DNA from: Paenibacillus pabuli
Lineage (GTDB): Bacteria > Bacillota > Bacilli > Paenibacillales > Paenibacillaceae
NCBI RefSeq assembly: GCF_039831995.1
Contig: NZ_JBDOIO010000003.1
Coordinates: 2,480,001 to 2,544,000, forward strand
Length of the DNA stretch: 64,000 nucleotides
Direction: 5' to 3'
Part shown: piece by piece, positions 25,054-34,702 of the stretch
How positions within the stretch are numbered: position 1 is the first letter of the stretch
Layout of the letters: each line of letters starts with the position of its first letter
Notes under the pieces: generated by a model
Told to the model about the DNA's origin: nothing
Databases searched by the model: none
What the model saw: the letters and a program-made list of their open reading frames with translations, nothing else
Position numbers and translations under genes: made by a program

Positions 25054-26862
25054 CTAAAAATATAACTCCCATCCCACAATGAAAGCAGCAAACAGTAACG
25101 CTGACACGCCAGACGTGATGTATACAGCCTTCCGCTTTTTGCTGTAATTTGTCTTCCAGAGTTTGTAGATCAGCAAAACAAGATATGCTATAGCTAGAAT
25201 CACATATATTAAATTGAAGATAAGATGGATACGTAATGAAGAATAGGAGGAGTCTAAGCTCACTGCCCGCATGCCTAATACTATAGTATTCAGTACGAAT
25301 GCCAGACCAGCAATATTAATGGCAACGTGATATTTATCAAACCCTGTCCCGGGTCTTTCCCATTGTTTTGATCTGTATCTGGATAACCGGAACAAATAGC
25401 CAATAATAGCTCTCAAATTGAATACGATGGCTACGGCAAGAGCTATAAAAGTGGCGCTGATCAAGACCAACGTTGAACTGGTTACACGTACATAATCATT
25501 GTATGTAAAAGAGACTTTCTCAACGATTCCATCCTTCTCAACAACATTGGTGAAGTTACTAAGCTCAAATGTTGAATACTTTTCCATTAAAAGATACGCA
25601 TAGAACTTAGTGAATCCAGAACCCGAACGTCGTGTAGTGAGATAATATCCATCATTTCCGGAGGTAACAGCGCTAGTTCTGTAATTGTTTCCGAATAATT
25701 TCTGGACAAGACCAAAACAATAAACTTCTTCTTCAAACTGGTTGGTCATTACCACTAACCCAAAATTAGATTTGGGGTCAAAGACCAATTTATTCGAAAA
25801 TCCCAATGTATTTCCGCCGTGTTCCAGTGCAGGGGTCCAGTACTCTACCTCAATGAAACCATGTGCAATTCGAGGGATAGAAGTTCCATCATAATATAGA
25901 CTGGTTGACAGCATTTCGTTTAAGGTTTCTTTGTTCTTAAATAATAAATGACCATGATTGATCGGCATCAGAGCCGCAAGGAATTTTGCTGCATCTTCTG
26001 CTGTGCCCATGGCACCTCCTGCAGGATATATGTTCATGTATACTTTGGTCTTGGGGATGAGTTCCACATTAGCCGTATACCCTTGAATCTGATCTCTTCT
26101 CTGCACGAGGTCTGGACGATCTTGATGTGACGGATGAATCGTAGTTTCTTTCATATCCAGTGGTTTAAATATATGTTCATTAACATATTCGTAAAAAGGT
26201 TGTCCGCCTTGCACTTCTACGATGTAGGCAGCCATAGCAGCACCATAGTTTGAATAAGCCAATACGCTACTTGGTTCATAAATCTGTTTTGGTTCAAATT
26301 TCTGCAACGTTTCTCCTAGATCCATAACTTGATTATCAGATTGATACCATAGATCAATCATTCTATCCTCCCAACCCGCTTGGTGATTCATGAGGTCTAA
26401 TAGCGTAATGGGGGTATCATATTCCAACTTCTTAAAAAAACCTTTTGGCAGATATTCCTGAATATCGGTATCCAGATCAAGCTTTCCCTGCTCGACAAGC
26501 TGCATGACACTCGTCCAGACCAACAGTTTAGTGACTGAACCCCATTCAAAAACAGTAGAGTTATCCGCCTTTATCTGTTGTTCAACATCTGCATATCCAT
26601 AGGCCTTATTAAAAATCGTTTCACCATTCTTGACAGCCACAATCGAAACGGCAGCGGTATTTTTCTGATTTGTAGCTACATAAGAATCAATGGTTTCCTC
26701 TAACTCTGTTAAAGGAATCCTGGATGGTGTAGTCTGTATTTGTTCTTCTTCCGCGTAGACAGGTACCGCACATGCGATAATGACGAGTACGAGTGACAGA
26801 ACACATGCAATTACTTTATTTACCGTGTGAAAACTACGAACTTTCTGGCAAGTTCTCTGCAT
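25054..26862 (-). CDS. Membrane-anchored serine hydrolase, tandem paralogue
   Basis: A 602-residue protein starting MQRTCQKVRSFHTVNK; GAAGGAGAG precedes this ATG, and an ATG 18 codons upstream has no ribosome binding site. It matches its downstream neighbour along the whole length: signal peptide, SVTK active site, YSN motif (LAYSNYGAAM), HGGN motif and four C-terminal membrane helices. The two genes are 47 bp apart and probably co-transcribed. The pair arose by tandem duplication, since signal peptides and the sequence RSFHTVNKVIACVLSLV are almost the same while the C-terminal membrane parts have drifted. Confidence 0.85.
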   Translation of the reverse strand: MQRTCQKVRSFHTVNKVIACVLSLVLVIIACAVPVYAEEEQIQTTPSRIPLTELEETIDSYVATNQKNTAAVSIVAVKNGETIFNKAYGYADVEQQIKADNSTVFEWGSVTKLLVWTSVMQLVEQGKLDLDTDIQEYLPKGFFKKLEYDTPITLLDLMNHQAGWEDRMIDLWYQSDNQVMDLGETLQKFEPKQIYEPSSVLAYSNYGAAMAAYIVEVQGGQPFYEYVNEHIFKPLDMKETTIHPSHQDRPDLVQRRDQIQGYTANVELIPKTKVYMNIYPAGGAMGTAEDAAKFLAALMPINHGHLLFKNKETLNEMLSTSLYYDGTSIPRIAHGFIEVEYWTPALEHGGNTLGFSNKLVFDPKSNFGLVVMTNQFEEEVYCFGLVQKLFGNNYRTSAVTSGNDGYYLTTRRSGSGFTKFYAYLLMEKYSTFELSNFTNVVEKDGIVEKVSFTYNDYVRVTSSTLVLISATFIALAVAIVFNLRAIIGYLFRLSRYRSKQWERPGTGFDKYHVAINIAGLAFVLNTIVLGMRAVSLDSSYSSLRIHLIFNLIYVILAIAYLVLLIYKLWKTNYSKKRKAVYITSGVSALLFAAFIVGWELYF

Positions 26863-27415
26863 CAGCAACTCTCCTTCAACATTAAATAAGACTGAATCTA
26901 ACTCACCTCTCCTCAAACCTTAATTCTACTTAAATCTAGGAATACACTCTTTTTTGTGAATTTCATCACGATCATTGAGCTGACTAATACATTTCTAGTA
27001 ATATGTATTGCTTCAATCTTTCATTTAGTATAACAGTAATTTTATTACAAAATAAAGCGTTTTCGTAACGAGTCTCAAATAGTGAATATACAAAATTAAA
27101 GGGGAGATTATCGCTGATTGTTTTCGGATTTTTGGAGGGATGTTGTTCTAAAAGGTTCAATGCTCTGATCATATGATTCTTTAAATCTGCGGAAAAATGG
27201 GACAAGATTGGCATGCGATATCTGTTGTAAGCACTCTACCACTCCTCATGCATTATGATCTCTAAATAAAAAAATACATGGGACAATCTCCTCTGCCACG
27301 GCTCATATCATAGAACCAAGTTTGACCGAGGATCATTATCCCAATGTGTGAGTATGTTGTTTTTCCAAGTCTCTATCCATATCTCCTATGCCTTATATAA
27401 CCCGTTATTACAGCG
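26863..27415. other. Intergenic region, no supported gene
   Basis: AT-rich spacer of ~550 bp holding the upstream region of the serine hydrolase pair. A 76-codon minus-strand frame (26984-27214) lacks a ribosome binding site and recognisable motifs. It may be the remnant of a small gene. Confidence 0.4.
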
Positions 27416-28603
27416 TTATTTTCCGCTACGCTCATACCAATAACCAGGAATACCATGCGCAAGACGCATTAACCCTTCCAGGTAAAAGTAGTCGCCCCAG
27501 ATCATATAATCATCAGGGGATAAACCGCCATGGATATGATATGAGCCATGTTTAAGAAAGCCCTCTGCTTCATCGTCACCGATCGTAGCATAGTTGTTGA
27601 TTAGCGATTCCATGCTTGTTGCCAGCATCTGCTCGAAATATAGACGATCTGGATCACCAGTAGCCAAATGGGAGATGAGCTCCGTCAGTCCAGCAGCGAC
27701 GATCGCTGAGGCTGAACTGTCCCGGTAAGTATCCGCAGCCACAGGAGCATTGAAGTCCCAATAAGCAACGTTGTCCTCAGGCAAATGCTCAAGGAAATAG
27801 CGAGCCATACGCTTGGAAGTCTCCAGAAATGCCTTATTTCCAGTATAACGATAGGATAGCGCAAACCCGTATACACCCCAAGCTTGACCCCGCGTCCACG
27901 TCGAACCGTTGCTGTAGCCCTGATGTGTGGCGCCGCCGATAGGAACACCCGACTTCGAATCGAAGAAAAACGTATGATACGAACTATCATCCCCTCTAAC
28001 GATATAACGCCGTGTTCTCTCTGCGTGGATCTGTGCTATCTCGGCGTACGTTGAATCACCCGTCTGTTCACTTGCCCAATACAATAACGGCAGATTAAGT
28101 AGGCAATCGATAATAATTCTCCCAGCTTCTTGCTCGTTATCTGGGGCTCCCCAAGCTTGAATATAACCGCTGCCGTCGCTCGTATTCCGCCAACGTCTCA
28201 TTAATACATCAGCTGCAGCAAGAGCCAGCTTCCGAGCGCCTTCATCGCCAGTGATGATCCACTGGGCTTTGGCCGATAAGCTGTACAGGAATCCGATATC
28301 ATGGTGATCCAGGGAGTCATGCTGCTCAAGCCGCTGGCGAAAACTTGCTACGGCCTTTTCTGCTGCCTTTCGGTAGCGTTCATCGTTTGAATATTCATAG
28401 CACAGCCACAATATCCCCGACCAGAAGCCATCTGTCCAGTCGTCATTATCATTCAAAATATAGTTTCCATTCAGACTAACATGGGGAAACCGGGTCCCAA
28501 ACTTATCCATATTGTTTAGCGTTTTAGATAGAATATCCTCAATGGCTTGTATATAACGTTGTTTTCCTTGTAATTCCGTTGTTTGCATTCCCTCGGTAGA
28601 CAT
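27416..28603 (-). CDS. Unsaturated glucuronyl hydrolase, GH88
   Basis: A 395-residue cytosolic protein with the (alpha/alpha)6 barrel of family GH88. The two catalytic aspartates are visible in HHDIGFLYSLS (D102) and GRIIIDCLLNLPLLYW (D166), the positions of D88 and D149 in the Bacillus sp. GL1 enzyme. HGGLSPDDYMIWGDYFYLEG near the end is conserved too. The enzyme hydrates and removes the unsaturated uronic acid left at the non-reducing end by polysaccharide lyases. Its presence with lyase-like genes downstream in the locus points to a uronic-acid-containing substrate. It is the last gene of a minus-strand operon beginning at 32625. Confidence 0.9.
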   Translation of the reverse strand: MSTEGMQTTELQGKQRYIQAIEDILSKTLNNMDKFGTRFPHVSLNGNYILNDNDDWTDGFWSGILWLCYEYSNDERYRKAAEKAVASFRQRLEQHDSLDHHDIGFLYSLSAKAQWIITGDEGARKLALAAADVLMRRWRNTSDGSGYIQAWGAPDNEQEAGRIIIDCLLNLPLLYWASEQTGDSTYAEIAQIHAERTRRYIVRGDDSSYHTFFFDSKSGVPIGGATHQGYSNGSTWTRGQAWGVYGFALSYRYTGNKAFLETSKRMARYFLEHLPEDNVAYWDFNAPVAADTYRDSSASAIVAAGLTELISHLATGDPDRLYFEQMLATSMESLINNYATIGDDEAEGFLKHGSYHIHGGLSPDDYMIWGDYFYLEGLMRLAHGIPGYWYERSGK

Positions 28604-28670
28604 CGCACTTCAGTCCTCTCTTCATCTATTAGGAGCAATGATCCAGAGAATGACATCAAAAAAGGATCAT

Positions 28671-29471
28671 TCAACCGAGCTCGGTCAATTGGCCTGCCGC
28701 AAGCTCTACGACGTCCGTTTCCACGCTTACCCATACACTTTGTGCAGATGGATTATGGACGATCCGGTAATTTGCCGAGAATCGGAGCTGCCGCAATGCA
28801 TGCATATACGAAACGATTTCAGCATTCGTAGCAAACCAGATGTTTTCGTTTCCGGCAACGAGTTCTCCAAATCGATCGATCAGCTCCCAGTTGTTGTCCT
28901 TCTCAAATTCATAGCTGTGCCCCCACACATACAGCAAAGCCATCTTGGTATGCCTCTGTTTTAAAGCGAGTAACTGCTGCGCGTACTCCACCATTTGCCG
29001 ATAATGGCAGGTCGGATGCCATCTCAGGAAGTCTGAAGGCATATTGAACCCGAACTCGTTTGCTGCTGTCCGGGCATACTCTATCCCGAGTGAAGGCAGC
29101 AGCGAGACAAGCTGGTCGTTATATGTACCAAAAGGATAGCTCATCCCACGCACAGGATAACCAACCAGAGCTTCCAGTCCCTTTCGGTCCTCCGTGATTT
29201 CCTGAACCATTTGTTCGACCGGGGACTGTTCGAGAAAAGGATGGCTGACGGTATGTGCAGATACTTCAAGCCCTGTGAACAGGGGACGTATCTCCTCCCG
29301 TGTAAGAAATCCCTCTTTTCCGAGCGTACCGCTGTTTAGGTGAAACGTGCCTTTGAGACCATATTCATTAAACTTCCCGACCAGTCTCCTGTCATGAATC
29401 TGTCCATCATCAAAACTCAGAGTGATGGCCTTGTGCACCCCACCCGGAAAGCGATCATAGCGAATTCTCAT
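28671..29471 (-). CDS. Polysaccharide deacetylase-family protein (CE4 fold)
   Basis: A 266-residue protein starting MRIRYDRFPGG behind AGGAGG; the stop codon of the upstream gene lies 11 bases before this start. The NodB-type motifs are present: SFDDG (TLSFDDGQIHDR, catalytic base and metal Asp) and HTVSHP (metal His), with a later SYPFG. No signal peptide, so it should act inside the cell, unlike peptidoglycan deacetylases. It probably removes acetyl groups from imported oligosaccharides before glycosidase attack; that role is inferred from the operon. Confidence 0.85.
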   Translation of the reverse strand: MRIRYDRFPGGVHKAITLSFDDGQIHDRRLVGKFNEYGLKGTFHLNSGTLGKEGFLTREEIRPLFTGLEVSAHTVSHPFLEQSPVEQMVQEITEDRKGLEALVGYPVRGMSYPFGTYNDQLVSLLPSLGIEYARTAANEFGFNMPSDFLRWHPTCHYRQMVEYAQQLLALKQRHTKMALLYVWGHSYEFEKDNNWELIDRFGELVAGNENIWFATNAEIVSYMHALRQLRFSANYRIVHNPSAQSVWVSVETDVVELAAGQLTELG

Positions 29472-29482
29472 GCCAATTCCTC

Positions 29483-30625
29483 CTAACGATGGTTCAAGCA
29501 TGCGTATACGAGATTTCTCAAGCGTGGATGCACATAGGGCTCTTGATTGTTCAACATATGCTGCGCATACATGACGGTCAGCTGAGAAGACGGGTCCATG
29601 ATCGCCAGAGCACCGGCTGCGCCGCTCCAGCCAAATTCACCAAGCGGACTGAGCGACCCGCTGGTCTGCTTGGAACAATGGGTGCGAACACCGAGCCCGT
29701 ATCCATACCCCGCAAGCTGCGACCACGTGAAATGACTGCGGGTTGCCTCTGTCAAATGATCCGTTCTCATGAGGTCCACCGTCTCGGGAGACAGGATTCG
29801 AACGCCTTCGGGGCTTGTTCCTTGATGGGTAAGCGTATTCAGAAAGACGGCGTAATCATTCACCGTAGAGAATAACCCGGCACCACCGCTCTCATATTCC
29901 GAACCGATCCGGTAATCGTTCCCCTCCTTGGGAATAGGTTTGCCTATTGACTCGCTATATTCATACTGTGGAGCCAAACGGCTTTGTTTCTCTTCCGATA
30001 CATCGAAGCCGGTATCACGCATCCCGAGCGGGCCAGTAATTTCATCCCGAACATAGGCGCCAAACCGTCTTCCGTCCACGGCTTCGACCAAGGCGGCAAG
30101 AACGTCATGGCTTAAACTGTAGCTCCACCTCGCCCCCGGTTCGAACAACAGTGGTTCTTCGGCGATGGCCGCCGCTACTTCGCGGGTTGGCGCTCTTCCG
30201 CTTGTGCGTCTTACGACTTCCCGGATCGAAGGGGAACGGATATCATAAGAGAGCCCGGCCGACATGGTAAAGAGATCCCGTACCCGGATCGCTCTCTGGG
30301 CTTTTTCCAATACCATTTCACCGCTCGGCAAGGTCACCTTCACCGCCATCTCGCCATATTCAGGAAGATAGTCCGACAACGGGTCATTTAACAGGAGTGC
30401 TCCCTTTTCTACCATCTGAAGGGCTGCCGTACAGGTCAGAATTTTGGTCAGCGAATACAGCCGAATGATGTGCCTGTCGTGGATGGGAATACGTTGTTCC
30501 AAGTCAGCATAGCCGCTGCGGTAGCAGAAGACCTCTTGATTGCGGTGCAGAACCAAAACCTCTGCCCATGGAATACGCCAATCCGTTAAGCGGTCGATAA
30601 ATATGGATAGCGGTTTGAAGTCCAT
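29483..30625 (-). CDS. Serine hydrolase, class C beta-lactamase fold (esterase-like)
   Basis: A 380-residue protein starting MDFKPLSIFIDRL; GGAAGGAAG precedes this ATG. SLTK (RLYSLTKILTC) is the nucleophile motif. The second motif reads YSL rather than YSN (WSYSLSHDVLAAL), and the third may be GWSG. Without signal peptide, it is probably a cytosolic esterase, perhaps deacylating glycan fragments, rather than a cell-wall enzyme. Closely coupled to its neighbours: 26 bp from the upstream gene and 11 bp to the downstream start. Confidence 0.8.
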   Translation of the reverse strand: MDFKPLSIFIDRLTDWRIPWAEVLVLHRNQEVFCYRSGYADLEQRIPIHDRHIIRLYSLTKILTCTAALQMVEKGALLLNDPLSDYLPEYGEMAVKVTLPSGEMVLEKAQRAIRVRDLFTMSAGLSYDIRSPSIREVVRRTSGRAPTREVAAAIAEEPLLFEPGARWSYSLSHDVLAALVEAVDGRRFGAYVRDEITGPLGMRDTGFDVSEEKQSRLAPQYEYSESIGKPIPKEGNDYRIGSEYESGGAGLFSTVNDYAVFLNTLTHQGTSPEGVRILSPETVDLMRTDHLTEATRSHFTWSQLAGYGYGLGVRTHCSKQTSGSLSPLGEFGWSGAAGALAIMDPSSQLTVMYAQHMLNNQEPYVHPRLRNLVYACLNHR

Positions 30626-30651
30626 CGCTTTGCTTCCTTCCTGTCTAAATA

Positions 30652-32625
30652 TCACTCGTAATCGATAACTACCATCTGATGGCATTCAAACTTCGGAACG
30701 GTGTAGCTGACCGAACCCTTCTCCCACTTAAAGGGAATGGACTGGACTTGCGGCGCCAAATACACATTCTTCACTTGATGGGGAGTCCGGATGGACACCA
30801 CAACATCATATAGGGGGATGATATCCTCAATCACTTCGATATGTTTGCCACGGCGGACCGGGGACGCATACAGCAGATGATGGACCAGCCTTTTCTCTTG
30901 CTTTTGATCCTGCAGGGTGGTTACGCCCTGGGCAGGCAGATCGGTGTTTAGCGTTTTATTAGGCAAGAGGCGGTTCAGCGCATACAGGATCGTCTCCTTC
31001 AGGATCAGACTCCCCTGGTTCGCATAATCTTCGAACACGTTCCAGGCCAGATAGATGCCGCTGGCGCTCTCTACCATGCCCGGTCCTCCATAAACATCGC
31101 TGCTTGGCGTATGCTGGTGCGAACAGAAGGTAAAGACATCGCGGTTAAAATACGGGTCTTTCCTGCTTCCTAGCTCCGTTCCGCCGGCAAGTTCGAGCTT
31201 CTGGCCTTTTGTATACATGACGAAGGAAGCTTCCCCCAGGCTCGCAGGCTTGAACAACGGATGAAAAAAGTCCGGACGGTATGGATTCACTCCCACATAT
31301 CTCACTCCAAAATCAATGGCGAAGGACGTGCCGTCCTGGTCCAGACCCGACCAGCCTGTGGCAAGAACCTTACCTCCCTGCTGCAAAAACATGTCCAGCT
31401 TATCCTTCAGCTCGTCATTCACCGCGACATAATCCGGTAAAATCAGCACCTGATAATTCGAAAAATCATGTTCCGTATCAATCACATCGAATAGGATATT
31501 GCCCTCCAGCAGCATGCGTACAGCCCCTGCATCCGAATCGTTCCGACTTGCGTCTTCTTGGGCTTTGGGGTGCACACCCGTTGCTTCCAAGGACAACAAC
31601 GCTACATCCGCAACGTTCACAGCATTCACGCACCAAGCTTCCTTACTTTCGACTTCACGATAAGCCGTACCGATCAATTCATAGGTTGCCGGATCCATGC
31701 GGCCGTCAGGCTGAAGCTGATCCCCAATCGAACATTTTGCACCATTTGCAAGACTGAGAGCGGTTTCATACCGAAGTGCGTTTGGATGTTTATATCCGCC
31801 GAATTCTCCCCACGCCGTATGAAATTTCCCGGTCATGCCAAGAAATTCGAATCCGAGCGTTTGTACGTACCTAGCCGAAAGAGGAAAATGGTCATAACCC
31901 CATCCGCCTGTTGGCAGTGACTCCAGTTCCAAATGGGTATTCATTGCAGCCAGGTCACGACGACCGCGATTGATATGTCCTCCGTTATGGAAGATGGGCA
32001 GACCTGGTTTTATCGATTCCACCGTTTCCTTCACCCTGGTTGTGTAATTGGCATATGTGCTCTCCCATAGGCTCTTCATCGCTTCCTCGTTGCGGGGGTC
32101 ATCCCCCTTACGCCGTATGGTATCCACACAGTTATGACAGTAACATTTGCGTACACCCACAATATCGAGAAACAATCCGTCTACATCATATCGGAGCATA
32201 ACCTCCCGAATCTGTTCGATCAGGATATCGAGATAAGGAGAGTTCATGCAGAACTGATGATAACCTGGCTGCATGAAGCCTTCGGCCCAATTCGTTCGAT
32301 CATTCATGTCACGGATCAGCCACTCGGGATGACGGCGGGCTAGCTTTTCATCCAAACCGGCCGAAAGGTACACTGGTGTTTTTACGTTAATCTCATGGGC
32401 TGCCTCAATCTGTGCCGCAAGCAAATCGAAGCTTAACCCCGGATGAATCTCATTGGCCTCCGAAGGATGATACGCCCAGCCATGATGGCACTTGGAGAAC
32501 ACCGTAATGGAGTCAACATGTCCAAGCTTCAACATGTCTTGAAACTGCCTTTTGTCAAAACGGTCCCCAATGGGAACAATGGCTTCCGAGGTGTGAAAAT
32601 CCAGATGGACTTGACGGAATCGCAT
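30652..32625 (-). CDS. Glycoside hydrolase-like protein: GHL6 barrel plus beta-galactosidase trimerisation-type domain
   Basis: A 657-residue protein starting MRFRQVHLDFHTSE behind AAGGAAG. The first ~330 residues form a TIM barrel of the GHL6 type (HVDSITVFSKCHHGWAYHPS, VDGLFLDIVGVRKCYC, IFHNGGHINRGRRD), seen in alpha-fucosidase/beta-galactosidase-like enzymes. Residues ~350-560 look like the class-I-glutamine-amidotransferase-fold trimerisation domain of GH42 (VLILPDYVAVNDEL). No signal peptide. The activity is not known. First gene of the operon with the serine hydrolase, deacetylase and GH88 genes. Confidence 0.75.
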   Translation of the reverse strand: MRFRQVHLDFHTSEAIVPIGDRFDKRQFQDMLKLGHVDSITVFSKCHHGWAYHPSEANEIHPGLSFDLLAAQIEAAHEINVKTPVYLSAGLDEKLARRHPEWLIRDMNDRTNWAEGFMQPGYHQFCMNSPYLDILIEQIREVMLRYDVDGLFLDIVGVRKCYCHNCVDTIRRKGDDPRNEEAMKSLWESTYANYTTRVKETVESIKPGLPIFHNGGHINRGRRDLAAMNTHLELESLPTGGWGYDHFPLSARYVQTLGFEFLGMTGKFHTAWGEFGGYKHPNALRYETALSLANGAKCSIGDQLQPDGRMDPATYELIGTAYREVESKEAWCVNAVNVADVALLSLEATGVHPKAQEDASRNDSDAGAVRMLLEGNILFDVIDTEHDFSNYQVLILPDYVAVNDELKDKLDMFLQQGGKVLATGWSGLDQDGTSFAIDFGVRYVGVNPYRPDFFHPLFKPASLGEASFVMYTKGQKLELAGGTELGSRKDPYFNRDVFTFCSHQHTPSSDVYGGPGMVESASGIYLAWNVFEDYANQGSLILKETILYALNRLLPNKTLNTDLPAQGVTTLQDQKQEKRLVHHLLYASPVRRGKHIEVIEDIIPLYDVVVSIRTPHQVKNVYLAPQVQSIPFKWEKGSVSYTVPKFECHQMVVIDYE

Positions 32626-32783
32626 GATTTCGCTTCCTTTCTCGTTCATATACCTTTAATATAGGCCTTCCAGCATTGAACGAATAGGTGTAAAGACGAC
32701 TTTTTATAGCACAATTCCGACCATTCGCAATTCAGTGCATGATACAATAGGTACACCAAGAAGTAATGGAAAGGGCTGGCCTG
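32626..32783. promoter_or_regulatory. Divergent promoter region of the GHL6 operon and an AraC gene
   Basis: A 158-bp spacer from which the minus-strand glycan operon and the plus-strand AraC gene diverge. The AraC protein is a likely regulator of the operon. No clear operator repeat was recognised. Confidence 0.45.
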
Positions 32784-33653
32784 ATGAATTGTCTTGAGCT
32801 AACCATCCCCCCACTTCCGCAATTAGTGACGATTGGTCACTCCATCTGGAACCCGGGGCAGCAGCACCTGAGCCGTTCGTTTAACTTGTATGACATGCTC
32901 TTTGTAATGAAGGGCACCTTGTACATGACGGAAGATGATGTGCCATTCGAAATCACAGCAGGTTCCTTGCTTGTGCTTGAGCCGAACCGTCTGCATGTCG
33001 GACATCGCCCTTGCGAGGAAGAAACCGAAATATACTGGCTCCACTTGGCCCACTCTGAGCCTGTCCGAACGATGGACAGCGGACAAATTCCATGGTCGAC
33101 TCCCTTCACAAAAGGCTCCAACCTGGATGTCACTCCGCACCGGCAGGTCATGTACATTCCCAAATTCACAAGCCTGCACACCCCAAGCATTCTTCCCTTC
33201 CTGCAGCGAATGATGGAGCTTCACCTAAGCTTGTCGCCCGCAACATCCTTGCCGCTGCAGGGGCAGCTCGCTGGCTTGTTGACCGAATTGCAGTCGGCTA
33301 TGCGCCTGCAATATGCTCCCCGCTCGAGAATACTGTGTGATCAAACGATAACCTATCTCGAACAGCATATTACCCGTCCCTTCGATGCGAAGCATATGGA
33401 AGAAACGCTTCATTTCCATGTGGACTATCTCTCCCGCTGCCTGAAGAAATACACAGGGCTGAGTCCCCTTCAATACCTGCACGAGCTGCAGATGAATAAA
33501 GCTAAATCTCTTTTGGAAAATACGAGCCTTCCCGTATCCGAGATCGGTGTGCTGATCGGGATTGAGAACGCCAATTATTTTATTCGCTTATTCCGAAAAA
33601 AACTGGGAATGACACCCGGTCAATATCGAAGCACCCGCTTGGGCCGCACATGA
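32784..33653 (+). CDS. AraC-family transcriptional regulator
   Basis: A ~289-residue regulator with an N-terminal cupin-type ligand domain (residues ~20-140: MLFVMKGTLYMTEDDVPFEI) and a C-terminal AraC HTH (~190-285: YLEQHITRPFDAKHMEETLHF, DYLSRCLKKYTGLSPLQYL, NYFIRLFRKKLGMTPGQYR). The ATG at 32784 with GAAAGGG upstream is preferred to 32766. It faces away from the glycan operon and probably responds to a sugar released from the polysaccharide. Confidence 0.85.
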   Translation: MNCLELTIPPLPQLVTIGHSIWNPGQQHLSRSFNLYDMLFVMKGTLYMTEDDVPFEITAGSLLVLEPNRLHVGHRPCEEETEIYWLHLAHSEPVRTMDSGQIPWSTPFTKGSNLDVTPHRQVMYIPKFTSLHTPSILPFLQRMMELHLSLSPATSLPLQGQLAGLLTELQSAMRLQYAPRSRILCDQTITYLEQHITRPFDAKHMEETLHFHVDYLSRCLKKYTGLSPLQYLHELQMNKAKSLLENTSLPVSEIGVLIGIENANYFIRLFRKKLGMTPGQYRSTRLGRT

Positions 33654-33655
33654 CT

Positions 33656-33689
33656 AAAACAGCAGGAACGTAATTGTTCCTGCTGTTTT
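33656..33689. terminator. Bidirectional terminator between two AraC genes
   Basis: A perfect 14-bp stem, AAAACAGCAGGAAC (33656-33669) and GTTCCTGCTGTTTT (33676-33689), with a 6-base loop. It separates the convergent AraC genes. Confidence 0.85.
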
Positions 33690-33753
33690 CTTATGGTTTC
33701 CTATTGTTTTGTTATGAGTTCCTATTGTTTTCCTATGAATCTCTCTTGTCTTC
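33690..33753. repeat. Tandem 21-bp repeat (three copies)
   Basis: CTTATGGTTTCCTATTGTTTT and GTTATGAGTTCCTATTGTTTT are followed by a third, worn unit ending TTGTCTTC, all directly after the terminator hairpin. It may be a slippage product; no function is suggested. Confidence 0.6.
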
Positions 33754-33765
33754 TTATGAAGATGT

Positions 33766-34626
33766 TTAGATGTATTTGTCCCGGTATTCCGTAGGCGTAC
33801 ACAGGTAAATCTTCTTGAACTGGCGGGCGTAATAATTCTGGTCACGGAATCCGCTCTCTTGAGCCACTTGCAAAATGGACAGGTTGGGATTACGCAGCAG
33901 CGTACAGGAATAATCCAGTCTCCGCCGGATCACATAGTCCATGGGCGTCGTTTGGAAGTTCCTTGCGAACTCGCGAAGAAACTGCCTTTTGGACAAATAC
34001 GCCCTTTCCGCGAGCATATCCAGATTGAGCGGCTCCTGAAAGTGTTCCTCCAGATACGTAATGGACTCGGCGATTCGCAGCGCTTTATTCTGAGGCCACC
34101 CGTTGTTCGCCACATAATAGCGGGAGAGCACACCCATTAGTGCTGTAAAGTAGGAGCGGATCAGCATTCGGTAACCTTCTGGCCGCTGATCATGCTCATC
34201 CAGAATGACATCCAGCAGACCGGTGACCTGCCGCAACTGTTCATCATTCAGGGTAAGCATTCCTTTGAAGTTCATTTCCTTCCGGTAGAACGGCTCGAAA
34301 TAAAATAATGCCTGGAAGCCCGCCATCAGCTTCAGTTCCTGCAGCTGAGACATCTGGTCAGGGTGAAACATGACGTTGACGTACTGAATATGATCCACGT
34401 CTTTATAGCCGTGGGACACATTGCCATGGATGAAGAACACCTGCCCGGCAGAGATCGGATACTCCCTTCCTTCGATAATGTGAGTTGCGGTACCTCCAAG
34501 AATGACAACGAGCTCGGAATAGTCATGCTGGTGGACATCAAAATCATGAGTTAGAGGGCACTTCTCAATGCGAAAAATAAAATCCGGTTCCAGCCCCAGT
34601 TCCAGGTAATGGCTTTTTCTATTCAT
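33766..34626 (-). CDS. AraC-family transcriptional regulator (RhaS-like)
   Basis: A 286-residue protein with an N-terminal cupin (HDFDVHQHDYSELVVILGGTATHII, PISAGQVFFIHGNVSHGYKD) and a C-terminal AraC HTH (~180-285: LEEHFQEPLNLDMLAERAYLS, FRDQNYYARQFKKIY, CTPTEYRDKYI). The histidine-rich cupin and the overall form resemble RhaS/RhaR regulators of deoxy-sugar or uronic acid use. It is transcribed away from the GH2 operon, with which it shares a short promoter region, so it may control that operon. Confidence 0.85.
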   Translation of the reverse strand: MNRKSHYLELGLEPDFIFRIEKCPLTHDFDVHQHDYSELVVILGGTATHIIEGREYPISAGQVFFIHGNVSHGYKDVDHIQYVNVMFHPDQMSQLQELKLMAGFQALFYFEPFYRKEMNFKGMLTLNDEQLRQVTGLLDVILDEHDQRPEGYRMLIRSYFTALMGVLSRYYVANNGWPQNKALRIAESITYLEEHFQEPLNLDMLAERAYLSKRQFLREFARNFQTTPMDYVIRRRLDYSCTLLRNPNLSILQVAQESGFRDQNYYARQFKKIYLCTPTEYRDKYI

Positions 34627-34702
34627 GTCGCTATTATGCTAAAGAAGGTCACCATCGTCAAGGAATCCTGAAGCAAATTACAGTAACATGGGGATAAACG
34701 AT

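Noticed and set aside
26984..27214. 76-codon minus-strand frame upstream of the hydrolase pair
   Set aside because: No ribosome binding site or motif; described only as part of the spacer.
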